Shown: positions 15,360-24,179, counted from the first letter of the stretch. The stretch: DNA of 26,787 nt from DASTCC01 sp035711465 (GCA_035711465.1 DASTCC010000430.1:1-26787), one strand, 5' to 3'. Notes: generated by a model not told the origin, from the sequence alone. A program made the numbers and translations.

Positions 15360-15674
15360 GCCTGGCGCCGCGTGGCCGTGTGGACAATCGGCGGTCACGG
15401 CGGCGTCGGAGCGACTCCGTCAGTGGCAGCGAGCAGGCAGGCGGAATGCGTTTTCGCGGCCGTCGCTCGGTAATTGCCAATCGGGTGAAGGCGTTCGCGG
15501 TTACGGCAGAGGTTCCGACAGCGCGTCAGGCGACGGGTGTGCGGATGCCTGCCGCGCCGACTTGCGAGCGGCGTGCGCCCGGCATGATCGCGCGGGCGCG
15601 CGCCAAGCGTGCGATCGTCGGCGCGGCGGGCATCCCCACACCCGTCGCCTTACGCGGTACTATCTACAGCTGTC
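15360..15674. other. 315-bp intergenic region upstream of parE, no gene recognised
   Basis: No convincing coding frame is seen. One frame is open across it but lacks a start signal and gives Arg/Ala-rich peptide with no familiar motif. A small hairpin, CGGAG-CGA-CTCCG at 15407-15419, follows the OB-fold gene and might weakly terminate, without a U tract. No tRNA-like cloverleaf was recognised. Confidence 0.5.
15658..15663 (+). promoter_or_regulatory. Possible -10 box (TACTAT) for parE
   Basis: TACTAT lies 11 nt before GTG 15675. No good -35 or Shine-Dalgarno is seen, so the transcript would have a leader of only a few bases. Confidence 0.3.
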
Positions 15675-17597
15675 GTGTCGAAATACACCGCGAAAGACAT
15701 CACCGTACTCGAAGGGCTGGAGCCCGTCCGACGCCGGCCGGGCATGTACATCGGCGGCGTTGGTTCGCCCGGGCTGCATCACCTCGTGTGGGAGGTGCTC
15801 GACAACGCCGTTGACGAGGCGATGAACGGATATGCCTCGAACATCGCCGTCGCGCTCCACAAGGACGGCTCGTCGATCACCGTGCAGGACGACGGGCGTG
15901 GGATTCCGGTTGACAAGCACCCGCAGACGAAGACCAGCGCGCTCGAGGTGATCTTCACGACCCTGCACGCCGGCGGCAAATTCGAAGGGCAGAACTACAA
16001 GACTGCCGGCGGTCTTCACGGCGTCGGCGCGTCGGTGGTCAACGCACTGTCGCGTGAGCTGATCGCGACCGTGCGTCGCGACGGCGCGACCTGGGAGCAG
16101 AAATACAAACAGGGCGCGCCGCAGGGCGGCGTCAAGAAGATCGGGCCCGCGCGCGGCACCGGCACCACCGTGTTCTTCCGGCCCGACCCGACCATCTTCC
16201 CGAAGACGACGTTCGAGGCCGCCATCATCCGGGAGCGGCTCGAGGTCGCGAGCTATCTGCACAAAGGGCTGAAGGTCGTCTTCGAGAACGAGACCGCGCA
16301 GGGCGAGGAGCCCAGGCGGGAGATCTTCCAGCACGACGAGGGCATCGGCGACTACCTGCGCAAGATTCTCGACGAGCGCAAGGCCAAGCCGGTGCACGAC
16401 ACGCCGTTTGCGATCACCCGCGAGCACGACGAGACCGGACTGAAGCTCGATTTGGTGCTGCAGTGGACCGAGTCCACCGACGAGCACGTCCGCAGCTACG
16501 TCAACGGCATCCCGACCGGATCGGGCGGCACGCACGAGAACGGCATGCGCGCCGGGCTCGGCAAGGCGATTCGCAATTTCATCGAGACGCACAATCTCTC
16601 GCCGAAGGGCGTGACCCTCACCGCCGAAGACATTCGCGAAGGCGTCATCGGCGTGCTGAGCATCTTCCTCAAGGAGCCGCAGTTCCAGGGGCAGACGAAG
16701 GACCGCCTGAACAACCCTGAAGTGACGGCGACGGTCGATTCGATGGTGCGGCCGGCGCTCGAGCACTGGCTCAACCACAACAGCACGATGGCGCAGGCGA
16801 TCGTCGCCCGCGCGATCCTGGCGGCGCGCGCCCGCGAGGCGAGCCGCGCCGCACAGGCCGAAGTCACGCGCAAGTCCGCGACGTCGTCGCGCCTGACGTT
16901 GCCGGGCAAGCTCAGCGACTGCACGGCCCCCGGCCGCGACGGCTCCGAGATCTTCATCGTCGAGGGCGATTCGGCCGGCGGGTCGGCCAAGCAGGGCCGC
17001 GATCGTGCGCGTCAGGCGATCCTGCCGTTGCGCGGCAAGGTGATGAACGCCGAGAGCGCGTCGCTGAGCAAGGTGCTGGAGAACAAGGAGCTCGCGGATC
17101 TGGTCACGGCGCTCGGCTGCGGCATCGGCAAGTCGTTCGACATCGGCCGGCTGCGCTACGGCAAGGTGATCATCCTCGCCGACGCCGACTCGGACGGCCA
17201 TCACATCGCGACGCTGCTGCTGACGTTCCTCTACCGGCACCTGCCGGGTCTGATCTCCGCCGGCCGCGTCTATCTCGCGCAGCCGCCGCTCTACCGGATC
17301 GACATCGGCAAGGACACGCACTGGGCGCTCGACGATCGACACCGCGAGGACATCCTCAAGCGGGTCAACGGCCGCGGCAAGATCGAGATCACCCGCTTCA
17401 AGGGCCTCGGCGAGATGATGCCGAAGGTGCTGTGGGAGACGACGCTCAACCCGCGGACGCGGCGACTGCTGAAGGTGCAGATCGCGGATCAGATCGCGAC
17501 CGACCGGATCATCAACGAGCTGATGGGCAAGGACCCGGCGGCGCGGTTCAAGTTCATCATGGAACGCGCGGAGGATGCCGAAGAACTGGACGTGTGA
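15675..17597 (+). CDS. parE: Type IIA topoisomerase B subunit, topoisomerase IV ParE type
   Basis: The protein is 640 aa. The GHKL ATPase domain has 'GLEPVRRRPGMYIGG', 'EVLDNAVDEA', 'DDGRGIPV' and the lid 'GGLHGVGASVVNALS'. A transducer domain follows, with 'SYVNGIPTGSGGTHENGMRAG' and 'EPQFQGQTKDRL'. The TOPRIM domain shows 'IFIVEGDSAGGSAKQGRDR', 'ILPLRGKVMN' and 'ILADADSDGHHIATLLL'. The end has 'ITRFKGLGEMMPKVLWETTLNP'. 'DADSDG', 'YRIDIGK' and the compact length favour ParE over GyrB, though the two are close. With ParA/ParC it decatenates chromosomes using ATP. GTG 15675 gives the conserved 'SKYTAKDITVLEGLEP' start; a GTG at 15609 would add 22 atypical residues. Confidence 0.93.
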   Translation: MSKYTAKDITVLEGLEPVRRRPGMYIGGVGSPGLHHLVWEVLDNAVDEAMNGYASNIAVALHKDGSSITVQDDGRGIPVDKHPQTKTSALEVIFTTLHAGGKFEGQNYKTAGGLHGVGASVVNALSRELIATVRRDGATWEQKYKQGAPQGGVKKIGPARGTGTTVFFRPDPTIFPKTTFEAAIIRERLEVASYLHKGLKVVFENETAQGEEPRREIFQHDEGIGDYLRKILDERKAKPVHDTPFAITREHDETGLKLDLVLQWTESTDEHVRSYVNGIPTGSGGTHENGMRAGLGKAIRNFIETHNLSPKGVTLTAEDIREGVIGVLSIFLKEPQFQGQTKDRLNNPEVTATVDSMVRPALEHWLNHNSTMAQAIVARAILAARAREASRAAQAEVTRKSATSSRLTLPGKLSDCTAPGRDGSEIFIVEGDSAGGSAKQGRDRARQAILPLRGKVMNAESASLSKVLENKELADLVTALGCGIGKSFDIGRLRYGKVIILADADSDGHHIATLLLTFLYRHLPGLISAGRVYLAQPPLYRIDIGKDTHWALDDRHREDILKRVNGRGKIEITRFKGLGEMMPKVLWETTLNPRTRRLLKVQIADQIATDRIINELMGKDPAARFKFIMERAEDAEELDV

Positions 17598-17612
17598 GGG
17601 ACCGTCTCGCCG

Positions 17613-17987
17613 ATGAACCCGGCCGCCGTCTTCGTCAGCGTCTGCGCCATCTCGATCCCGATCTGGTGGATCGCCCTGTTCCAGTCCGAGCCCATCAGGC
17701 GGATGTTCGTGAGTGACGGCAGCTGGCCCGTCTTCGCGACCTTGCTCGCACCGGATCTGTTGCTCGCCGTGGTCACGGGCGTGTTCGCCTGGCGCCTGCG
17801 GCAGGACGGCGCGACGGCGCTGATCGGGCTGTTCGTGCTCGGCGGCTGGGCCTATGCCACGGTGCTCTCGATCGCGTGGGCGTGGCCATCGCCGATGCTG
17901 TGGCTCGGGCCGGCGCTGATGATCGCGGCTACCATCGGCATCGCGGTGATCTGTCATGTACGGTTTCCGGCGCGCCCGGCCCGCTGA
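17613..17987 (+). CDS. Small four-helix membrane protein, unknown function
   Basis: The 124-aa protein has four likely membrane helices (about 4-23, 38-60, 70-91 and 95-116). There is a short loop 'QSEPIRRMFVSDGSW' after the first and a basic loop 'RLRQDG' after the second. No catalytic motif is visible and I do not recognise the family. It starts 15 nt after parE and its 3' end overlaps the ICMT-like gene by 32 nt, so it probably belongs to the same transcript. Confidence 0.7.
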   Translation: MNPAAVFVSVCAISIPIWWIALFQSEPIRRMFVSDGSWPVFATLLAPDLLLAVVTGVFAWRLRQDGATALIGLFVLGGWAYATVLSIAWAWPSPMLWLGPALMIAATIGIAVICHVRFPARPAR

Positions 17988-18483
17988 GTCGTCGCGCAAC
18001 GTCGCGAAGACCGCGATTCAGATCGTCTTCTTCTGGGGCACGTTTCTCGTCATGCTGCCGGCGATCGTCGCCGCGTTCGAGCGCGATGCCGGCGTTCCGC
18101 AGTTCCCGACGTCGGCCGGCCGCGTCGTTGCGGCTCTGGCGTTCATCGGCGCGAGCGTCCTCGGTCTCGCCAGCGCGTTCACGATGGCGACGACGGGCAA
18201 AGGCACGCCGCTGCCGTACGACGCGCCGCGCAGGCTCGTCACCACCGGCCCGTACGCGTGGATCCGCAATCCCATGGCCGCGGCCGGCATGGGCCAGGGC
18301 GCCGCGGTGGCGTTGTGGTATGGATCGATCGCTGTCCTTGCATACGTGATCGCAGGCGGCGTGATCTGGCATGTCGCGGTCCGGCCGCTCGAAGAGCAGG
18401 ATCTCGTCCAGGTCTTCGGCGAGCCGTACATCCGCTATCAATCGCGGGTGCCGCTGTGGTGGCCCCGGCGGCCGCGCGCGTGA
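17956..18483 (+). CDS. ICMT/phospholipid-methyltransferase-like integral membrane protein
   Basis: The 175-aa protein resembles the isoprenylcysteine carboxyl methyltransferase / PEMT-like family of bacterial membrane methyltransferases. It has several hydrophobic helices, then 'LVTTGPYAWIRNPMAAAGMGQG' (the GPY...RNP motif) and, near the end, 'EEQDLVQVFGEPYIRYQSRVPLWWP', the EE..L...FG..Y..Y...VP.W.P motif that binds SAM and the active site. The substrate in bacteria is usually a lipid or small hydrophobic thiol and is not indicated here. The ATG lies inside the end of the preceding membrane-protein gene. Confidence 0.82.
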   Translation: MYGFRRARPAESSRNVAKTAIQIVFFWGTFLVMLPAIVAAFERDAGVPQFPTSAGRVVAALAFIGASVLGLASAFTMATTGKGTPLPYDAPRRLVTTGPYAWIRNPMAAAGMGQGAAVALWYGSIAVLAYVIAGGVIWHVAVRPLEEQDLVQVFGEPYIRYQSRVPLWWPRRPRA

Positions 18484-18496
18484 GGAAATTGCTCTG

Positions 18497-19540
18497 ATGT
18501 CCTTCGCCGACGATCTGCTCACGATCCTCAATCACGGCGCGACCAGCCTGATGATCTCGATCGGCCATCGCGCCGGACTGTTCGATGCGATGCGCGACGA
18601 GCCGCCGATGACGTCGCTCGAACTGTCGCGTCGCGCCGGTCTCAACGAGCGCTACGTCCGTGAGTGGCTGGGGGCGATGGCGACCGCGCGCATCGTCGAC
18701 GTCGACGGGGGCGCGCGCTATCGGTTGCCGCCGGAGCACGCGGCCTGCCTGACGCGTGCCGCCGCTGCCGACAACATGGCCGCGTTCGCGCAGTACATCG
18801 GCATCCTCGGCGCGGTCGAAGACGACGTCCTCGACTGCTTCCGCAACGGCGGCGGCGTGCCGTACTCGAAGTTCAAACGTTTCCACGACGTGATGGCGGA
18901 AGACAGCGGCCAGTCGGTGATGTCCTCGCTCGCGTCGCACATCCTGCCGCTCGTGCCCGGCCTCGTCGATCGACTGAAGAGCGGGATTCGCGTGCTCGAC
19001 GCCGGCTGCGGCCAGGGGCGCGTGCTGACGCGTCTCGCCGAGCTCTTTCCCGCGAGCCGCTTCGTCGGTCTCGATCTGTCGACTGAAGCCATCGGCGTCG
19101 CCACCGGCGGCGCCGCCGAGCGCGGCCTGGGCAACATCGAGTTCCACGCCGTCGACCTCTCCGACTTCGACGATCACGCCGAGCCGCAGGCGTTCGACTG
19201 GGTGACGACGTTCGACGCCGTACACGATCAGGCGCGGCCGCTGCGATTGCTCACCGGCATCTACCGCACGCTGCGCGACGACGGTGTGTATCTGATGCAG
19301 GACATCAAGGGCTCCACCCACGTGCATCGCAATCTCGGTCACCCGCTCGGTCCGTTCCTCTACACGGTGTCGTGCATGCACTGCATGACGGTGTCGCTGG
19401 CGCAGGGCGGCGAGGGCCTGGGCGCGATGTGGGGCGAGGAGATGACGCGCGAGTACCTGGCCCGCGCCGGTTTCCGTTCGGTCGAGAAGCACGAGCTCGT
19501 CCACGACATCCAGAACAACTGGTACATCGTCCGGAAATGA
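18497..19540 (+). CDS. Winged-helix SAM-dependent methyltransferase, Rv2258c-like
   Basis: The 347-aa protein has an N-terminal winged-helix dimerisation domain (about 10-85: 'ISIGHRAGLFDAM', 'TSLELSRRAGLNERYVREWLGAMATARIV') and a C-terminal methyltransferase domain with motif I 'RVLDAGCGQGRVLTRL' (about 165-180), 'FVGLDLS', and 'WVTTFDAVHD'. This arrangement is that of the Rv2258c-type and O-methyltransferase-like families. 'YTVSCMHCMTVSLAQGG' is the typical late motif of the Rv2258c group. The substrate is unknown. GAGGAA at 18482-18487 lies 9 nt before ATG 18497. The stop overlaps the next start (ATGA). Confidence 0.85.
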   Translation: MSFADDLLTILNHGATSLMISIGHRAGLFDAMRDEPPMTSLELSRRAGLNERYVREWLGAMATARIVDVDGGARYRLPPEHAACLTRAAAADNMAAFAQYIGILGAVEDDVLDCFRNGGGVPYSKFKRFHDVMAEDSGQSVMSSLASHILPLVPGLVDRLKSGIRVLDAGCGQGRVLTRLAELFPASRFVGLDLSTEAIGVATGGAAERGLGNIEFHAVDLSDFDDHAEPQAFDWVTTFDAVHDQARPLRLLTGIYRTLRDDGVYLMQDIKGSTHVHRNLGHPLGPFLYTVSCMHCMTVSLAQGGEGLGAMWGEEMTREYLARAGFRSVEKHELVHDIQNNWYIVRK

Positions 19541-19857
19541 TGTCTGCGCTCCTGATCGCGATGTTGTGTGCGACGGCGGGGCAATCGCCGCAGCCGGCGC
19601 CGGCGGCGCCGCTCCCGATCGGCGAGACCTTCACCATTGCCTCGCGCGCTGTCAATGAAACCCGGCGCATCAACGTCTACCTGCCGCCGGGATACGACGC
19701 CGCGAAGGACACGCGGATGCCGGTGTTCTACATGCGGCCGACGACGCATGCCGAGGATCGCAAGATCGCGGCACCGGTCGGCGGATCGCAGACGCACGCG
19801 ACCATCTTCCATCCAGCGGCGCTACGAGCGTTCCGCACGGTGTTCAAAGTGCAGTAA
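19537..19857 (+). pseudogene. Truncated esterase (alpha/beta hydrolase, Fes/IroE-like), internally deleted
   Basis: The 106-residue frame begins with a signal peptide ('MMSALLIAMLCATAGQ') and 'PIGETFTIASRAVNETRRINVYLPPGYD', a clear match to secreted esterases of the putative-esterase (PF00756) type. After 'RMPVFYM' the expected 'PDGG...' region is missing. The frame jumps to 'RPTTHAEDRKIAAPVGGS', which resembles a segment that normally lies roughly 40-50 residues further on, and it then ends before the 'GxSxG' nucleophile. No continuation is found in the other plus frames before the next gene. It is most likely a decayed remnant. The ATG overlaps the methyltransferase stop, so it may still be translated. 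Confidence 0.65.
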
Positions 19858-19913
19858 GGGCGCGTTGCCGGCCACTTCAGGGGACGGTACGATCTCGCCG
19901 GGAGGCTTTGCAG

Positions 19914-20576
19914 ATGCTCCGATCCAGCACGCTGATCCAGTCGCTTCGCCACACGTGGAACCGGATCCTCGAGATCCTGCCGGATCTGGCGCTCGCGCTC
20001 GCCCTCCTCATCGTCGGCTGGCTGTTCGCGAAGCTGATGCGGCGGCTGACGATTCGCAGTCTGCGCGCGGTCCGCTTCGACGAGCTCGCCGAGCGGACCG
20101 GCTTCGAGGATTTCCTGCTGCAGGGCGGCGTCAAGGTCACCGCGGTCGGCCTGGCCGGCGGGGCGGTCTACTGGCTGATTCTCGCCGGCGTCTTCATCGC
20201 GCTGCTCGACGGCCTCGGCGTGCCCACGGCCGGGCTGCTGATGGAGCGGATGGTGCTCTTCATCCCCAACCTCGTGCTCGCCGTCGGCCTGCTCGTCTTC
20301 GGGTCCCTGATCGCGCGCGTCGTCGGCGGCGTCGTTTACAGCTATCTCAGCAACATCGGCAGCACCGCCGCCGCCACGATTGCGGCGCTGGCGCGCTACG
20401 CGCTGTTGATCTTCGTCTTCTTCATGGCCGCCGAACAGCTGGCGATCAGGACCGAAGTGCTGGTGTCGGCGTTTCAGATCGCCTTCGCCGCGGTGTGCCT
20501 CGCCGCCGCCCTGGCGTTCGGGCTCGGCGGCCGCGACTGGGCGGCCAGTGTCATCGCGCGCTACACTCGCAAGTAA
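19914..20576 (+). CDS. Conserved-TM-helix membrane protein, mechanosensitive-channel-like
   Basis: The 220-aa protein is highly hydrophobic, with an amphipathic N-terminus ('IQSLRHTWNRILEILPDLALALALLIVGWLFAKLMRRL') typical of the conserved TM helix (PF05552) found in MscS-related proteins. 'FDELAERTGFEDFLLQGG' and 'MVLFIPNLVLAVGLLVFGSLIARVVG' recur in that family. It lacks the MscS beta domain and ends with 'FGLGGRDWAASVIARY', where the MscS family usually has 'FGLGGRD'. It probably sits in the inner membrane and may be a channel or accessory. ATG 19914 is preferred: GGGAGG at 19900-19905 lies 8 nt upstream. The TTG at 19908 is less likely. Confidence 0.82.
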   Translation: MLRSSTLIQSLRHTWNRILEILPDLALALALLIVGWLFAKLMRRLTIRSLRAVRFDELAERTGFEDFLLQGGVKVTAVGLAGGAVYWLILAGVFIALLDGLGVPTAGLLMERMVLFIPNLVLAVGLLVFGSLIARVVGGVVYSYLSNIGSTAAATIAALARYALLIFVFFMAAEQLAIRTEVLVSAFQIAFAAVCLAAALAFGLGGRDWAASVIARYTRK

Positions 20577-20579
20577 GCG

Positions 20580-21422
20580 ATGATCATCGACTGCCACACA
20601 CACCTGAACAACTACGAGGACGAAACGGTCGACGCGCTGTCGACCTCCCTCGATCGGCTGAAGACGGCGATGCGGCGCAATCGCATCGACCGGGCGCTCG
20701 TGCTGACGTCCTACAAGGTCGGGCCCGGACGGCCATCGACACGCGCCGTCGTCGACGCGACCCGCGCGCTGCCGAACATCCACGTCGTCGCCGGGATCTC
20801 CTGGCGCACCTTCTCTCCGGCGGTGGTCGACGATCTCCGGCCGATGCTGGCGGCGGGCGAGATCAAGGCCTTGAAGCTCTATCCCGGCTACGAGCCGTTC
20901 TATCCAGCCGACGAGAAGCTGATTCCGGCTTATGAGCTCGCCGAGGAGTTCGACGTGCCGGTGATGATTCACAGCGGCGACACCTACGCGCCGACCGGCA
21001 AGGTCAAGTACTCGCATCCGCTCCACGTCGACGAAGTCGCGGTCGATTTCCCGCGCGTCAAATTCCTGATCTGCCACCTCGGCAACCCGTGGTTTCGCGA
21101 CTGCATGGAGGTCGTGTACAAGAACGAGAACGTCTACACGGACATCTCCGGCCTGACGCTCGGCCAGTTCACCGATCGCTTCGAGGCCTACATGCGCCAG
21201 CAGTTGAAGGAGATGATTCTGTGGGGCGTCAATCCCAGCAAGATGCTCTACGGGACCGACTGGCCGCTGGTGCCGATGGAGTCGTACGTGCAGTTCATGG
21301 AAGAGCTGCCGCTGCCGTCCGGCGACAAGGCGCTGATGTACCACCAGAACGCGGCGGCGCTCTTCAAGCTGCCGGTCGAGCCTGAAGTGACCGATCTCCG
21401 ATCGTTGTTCAAGCGGATCTAG
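20580..21422 (+). CDS. Amidohydrolase-family metal-dependent hydrolase (TIM barrel)
   Basis: The 280-aa protein belongs to the amidohydrolase 2 (PF04909) family. Metal-binding His6 and His8 ('IDCHTHLN'), His131 ('VPVMIHSGDT'), His166 ('FLICHLGNPW') and Asp227 ('MLYGTDWPL') are present. 'IKALKLYPGYEPF' is the usual loop after the second barrel strand. These enzymes hydrolyse or decarboxylate small carbonyl compounds; the substrate is not evident. It starts 3 nt after the channel-like gene, so the two are probably translated as a unit. Its last 14 bases overlap the end of the convergent MFS gene. Confidence 0.88.
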   Translation: MIIDCHTHLNNYEDETVDALSTSLDRLKTAMRRNRIDRALVLTSYKVGPGRPSTRAVVDATRALPNIHVVAGISWRTFSPAVVDDLRPMLAAGEIKALKLYPGYEPFYPADEKLIPAYELAEEFDVPVMIHSGDTYAPTGKVKYSHPLHVDEVAVDFPRVKFLICHLGNPWFRDCMEVVYKNENVYTDISGLTLGQFTDRFEAYMRQQLKEMILWGVNPSKMLYGTDWPLVPMESYVQFMEELPLPSGDKALMYHQNAAALFKLPVEPEVTDLRSLFKRI

Positions 21423-22623
21423 ATCGCCCGGCGCGCAGCGCGCCGAGCAGCGGCAGAGCGGCCAGCGACGCCATCGCCATGACCACGAAGGCCGTGGCGT
21501 AGCTGCCCGACGTCACCAGGCGTCCGCCGGCCATCGCCGACCACGATTCGCAGAGATTGGTGCCGGACATGTACGCGGACAGTTGCGTGGCGCCGAGACG
21601 CCGGTCAGTGCGATCCATGAACAGGGCATACGAGATCGTGGTGTAGGCGCCGATGAGGACGTAGAGCGCCAGGAGCGCAGCGAGCACGACCCACGCGGGG
21701 GCGGCGGCGTCGACGGCCGCCAGCGCGACGATCGTGATCGCCATCGCGGTCAGCGCGACGGCCGCAGCGGCCGCGTGATCCAGCGCGTCGGCAATCGTGC
21801 CGGCGACGAGTGCGCCCAGCATCATCGCCGCGACCGTCGGCAGGAACAGGAACGCGCCGATCTCGGTCTGCGTGAACGATCGGTCGACCAGATATGGACC
21901 GACGAGCAGTCCGACCGCCTCGTACCCGGCGCCGCCGATCGCGGCAAACCCCAGCACGAGCCAGGTGGTTCGCGTGCACAGGACTTCGCCGAGCGCGGCG
22001 CGGAACTCGTTGCCGCGTCTCCGCCAGTCCGTGCCGGCGCCGCGGCCGGGCTCGGGCTCGCCGGCGAGGGCGAGCACCGTCAGCGATGACCAGATCGCGC
22101 CGATCAGCAGCAGCACGGTCGCCTGCGTTCCGAAACGGGCGTCGAGCAGGAGCGCGCCGCCGCCGAACAGCGACCGACCCGAGAGCATGCCGATCTGCAT
22201 CCAGGCGTTGATCGACGCGCGGTGGTCCGGCTCGACGACCGCGAGCGCGTAGGCGTCGACGGCGACGTCCTGGATCGCGGCCGCGATTGCATGGAGAAGG
22301 AGGATCAGGCCGATCAGGCCGAACTGCGCACGCCAGTCGAGCCACAGCAGCGGCAGCAGGAGCAGGCCCATCGTCACCTGCGCCGCCGCGATCCAGGCGC
22401 GCAGCGGCCAACCCGGCGATCGCAGCACGTCCACGAAGGGCGCCGCCAGGAACTTCAACGCCCAGGGCAGGACCAGAACGCCGAGGAGACCGGTGATGAC
22501 GTCGACCTCGAGACCGGCGGCGCGCAGCCTGGCCGGCATCGCCCACCAGAGGAAGCCGATCGGCGCGCCTTCGCTGAAGTAGAGCGCGCCGAAGAGCAGC
22601 CTGCGGCGCAGTGTCGCCGTCAC
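21409..22623 (-). CDS. AmpG-like MFS transporter (PAT family)
   Basis: The 404-aa protein has about twelve hydrophobic helices. The start 'LYFSEGAPIGFLWWAMPARLRAAG' and 'VLPWALKFLAAPFVDVL' match the AmpG/PAT group of the major facilitator superfamily, and 'IAAAIQDVAVDAYAL' is the AmpG-type fourth-helix motif. AmpG imports anhydromuropeptides for wall recycling in Gram-negatives, and relatives carry other acyl or sugar compounds, so the substrate is only a guess. GTG 22623 overlaps the stop of the GNAT-nitrilase gene (GTGA). The 3' end overlaps the convergent amidohydrolase by 14 nt. An in-frame extension upstream would run antiparallel to no known domain and is rejected. Confidence 0.85.
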   Translation of the reverse strand: MTATLRRRLLFGALYFSEGAPIGFLWWAMPARLRAAGLEVDVITGLLGVLVLPWALKFLAAPFVDVLRSPGWPLRAWIAAAQVTMGLLLLPLLWLDWRAQFGLIGLILLLHAIAAAIQDVAVDAYALAVVEPDHRASINAWMQIGMLSGRSLFGGGALLLDARFGTQATVLLLIGAIWSSLTVLALAGEPEPGRGAGTDWRRRGNEFRAALGEVLCTRTTWLVLGFAAIGGAGYEAVGLLVGPYLVDRSFTQTEIGAFLFLPTVAAMMLGALVAGTIADALDHAAAAAVALTAMAITIVALAAVDAAAPAWVVLAALLALYVLIGAYTTISYALFMDRTDRRLGATQLSAYMSGTNLCESWSAMAGGRLVTSGSYATAFVVMAMASLAALPLLGALRAGRSRSA

Positions 22624-24179
22624 ACCTGCCGTCGTTCCCGGCCGCTGAGATAGTCGACGCAGTAGAGATCGGTGCGCCGGTCCGCCCAGTTGAGCACCGT
22701 GCCCTTGCGGCGCTGACGCCGCAGCATCTCGAGGTCGACCTCGGCGACGATCACCGTTTCGATGTTCGCCTGGCACTCGGAGGCGACGCCGTCGCGGCTG
22801 AAGCTGAAATCGGCCGGCGTCAGAATCGCCGACTGCGCGTAATGGATGTCGGCGTGCTCGACGTCGGGCAGGTTGCCGGCGCAGCCGGCGAGGACGACGT
22901 AAACGGGATTCTCGACTGCGCGTGCCTGCGCGGCGTAACGGACGCGCAGATAGTCGTTGCGCTCGTCGGTGTTGAACGGGACCAGCAGGAGCTCGGCGCC
23001 CTGGTCCACCGCCATTCGGGCGAGCTCCGGAAACTCGACGTCGTAGCCGAGCAGAATCGCCACCCGTCCGCGGTCGGTCTCGAACGTCCGCAACTCCTGT
23101 CCCGGCTGCACGCCCCACCAGCGACGTTCGTGCGGCGTGATGTGGAGCTTGCGCTGCTTGTCGACGGCGCCGTTGCGGTGAAAGAGATAGGCGGTGTTAT
23201 AGAGCTGATCTTTGTCCTGCTCGAACTGGCTGCCCGCAGCGATGTTGAGGTGGTACTTGATCGCGAGATGGCCGAAGAGATCGATGAACCGTCCGGTGAA
23301 CTCCGCCAGCAACCGAACCGACAGGCCCGGCCGGTCGGCTTGGACGGCCGACAGCAGTTGCGTCGTGAACAGCTCCGGGAAGACGAGGATGTCCGCCTTG
23401 TAGTCCGAGGCGACGTCGACGAAGAACTCGCACTGCTTGGCGAACTCGTCGAAGTTGGCGATCCGCCGCATCTGGTACTGCACCGCCGAGAGCCGCACCG
23501 GGCTCACCGGCCGCATCAGCTGACGCCGGTCGGGCGGCACGTAATCGAGGTTGGTCCACTCGAGGAACGTGGCGTAGCCGCGCGACTCGGAGTCGCTGGG
23601 GAAGTAGTCCGGGATCAGGCCCTTGAGCACGAAGCCGTTGGAGAGCTGCGGCGTCAGCACCGGATCGATCAGGTCCTTGCTGATCACTTTCTGGACGTAC
23701 TCTGACGCCGACATCCGATCGGCATGCTGGCCGTAGCCGGAGATGCGGCCGCCGATCATGATGCCCTTCAGGTTGAGGGTGCGCGCGAGCTGCTTGCGCG
23801 CGTCGTAGAGCCGGCGCGAGAGTTTCATGCCTCGGAACTGCGGCTCCACCATGATCTCGATTCCGTAGAGCATGTCGCCCTGCGGGTCGTGGGTGCGGAT
23901 GTAGCCGTTGTCGGTGATCGCCTTCCAGTCGTGCCACTGGCTCTGCGCCCCCGAGTCCACGATCAGGCTGCTGGCCGACGCGGCCAGGCGGCCGCCGACG
24001 TCGATCGCGAACTGGCCTTCCGGGAAGATCTCGAGCTGGCTCGCGATCTGCTCGCGCAGCCAGGGCCTCATGCCCGGAAAGCTCTTCTCCTGCATCGCGA
24101 CCAGCGCGTCGAAGTCCTCGAGCGTCAGCCGGCGGAGTACTACCTTCGCCTCGATAGGCTTGCTGTCCTTCTCGTCCAT
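22620..24179 (-). CDS. GNAT acetyltransferase / carbon-nitrogen hydrolase fusion with altered catalytic Cys
   Basis: The 519-aa protein joins a GNAT domain (about 10-215) to a nitrilase-family domain (about 228-510), a fusion known in many bacteria. The GNAT acetyl-CoA loop is 'QFRGMKLSRRLYDAR' (114-128). In the nitrilase half, Glu269 ('VFPELFT') and Lys344 ('RKLHITPHE') of the Glu-Lys-Cys triad are present, but the nucleophile position in 'ILLGYDVEFPEL' is Gly378 (codon GGC, plus 23046-23048) where relatives have Cys in 'ICYDVEFPEL'. The amidase activity is therefore probably lost or changed, while the GNAT half looks intact. The reaction is not known. ATG 24179 gives the usual N-terminus. 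The MFS gene follows with a 4-base overlap. Confidence 0.9.
   Translation of the reverse strand: MDEKDSKPIEAKVVLRRLTLEDFDALVAMQEKSFPGMRPWLREQIASQLEIFPEGQFAIDVGGRLAASASSLIVDSGAQSQWHDWKAITDNGYIRTHDPQGDMLYGIEIMVEPQFRGMKLSRRLYDARKQLARTLNLKGIMIGGRISGYGQHADRMSASEYVQKVISKDLIDPVLTPQLSNGFVLKGLIPDYFPSDSESRGYATFLEWTNLDYVPPDRRQLMRPVSPVRLSAVQYQMRRIANFDEFAKQCEFFVDVASDYKADILVFPELFTTQLLSAVQADRPGLSVRLLAEFTGRFIDLFGHLAIKYHLNIAAGSQFEQDKDQLYNTAYLFHRNGAVDKQRKLHITPHERRWWGVQPGQELRTFETDRGRVAILLGYDVEFPELARMAVDQGAELLLVPFNTDERNDYLRVRYAAQARAVENPVYVVLAGCAGNLPDVEHADIHYAQSAILTPADFSFSRDGVASECQANIETVIVAEVDLEMLRRQRRKGTVLNWADRRTDLYCVDYLSGRERRQV

Noticed and set aside
15446..15674. Small coding gene upstream of parE
   Set aside because: No ribosome site, and the peptide is Arg/Ala-rich with no recognisable pattern.
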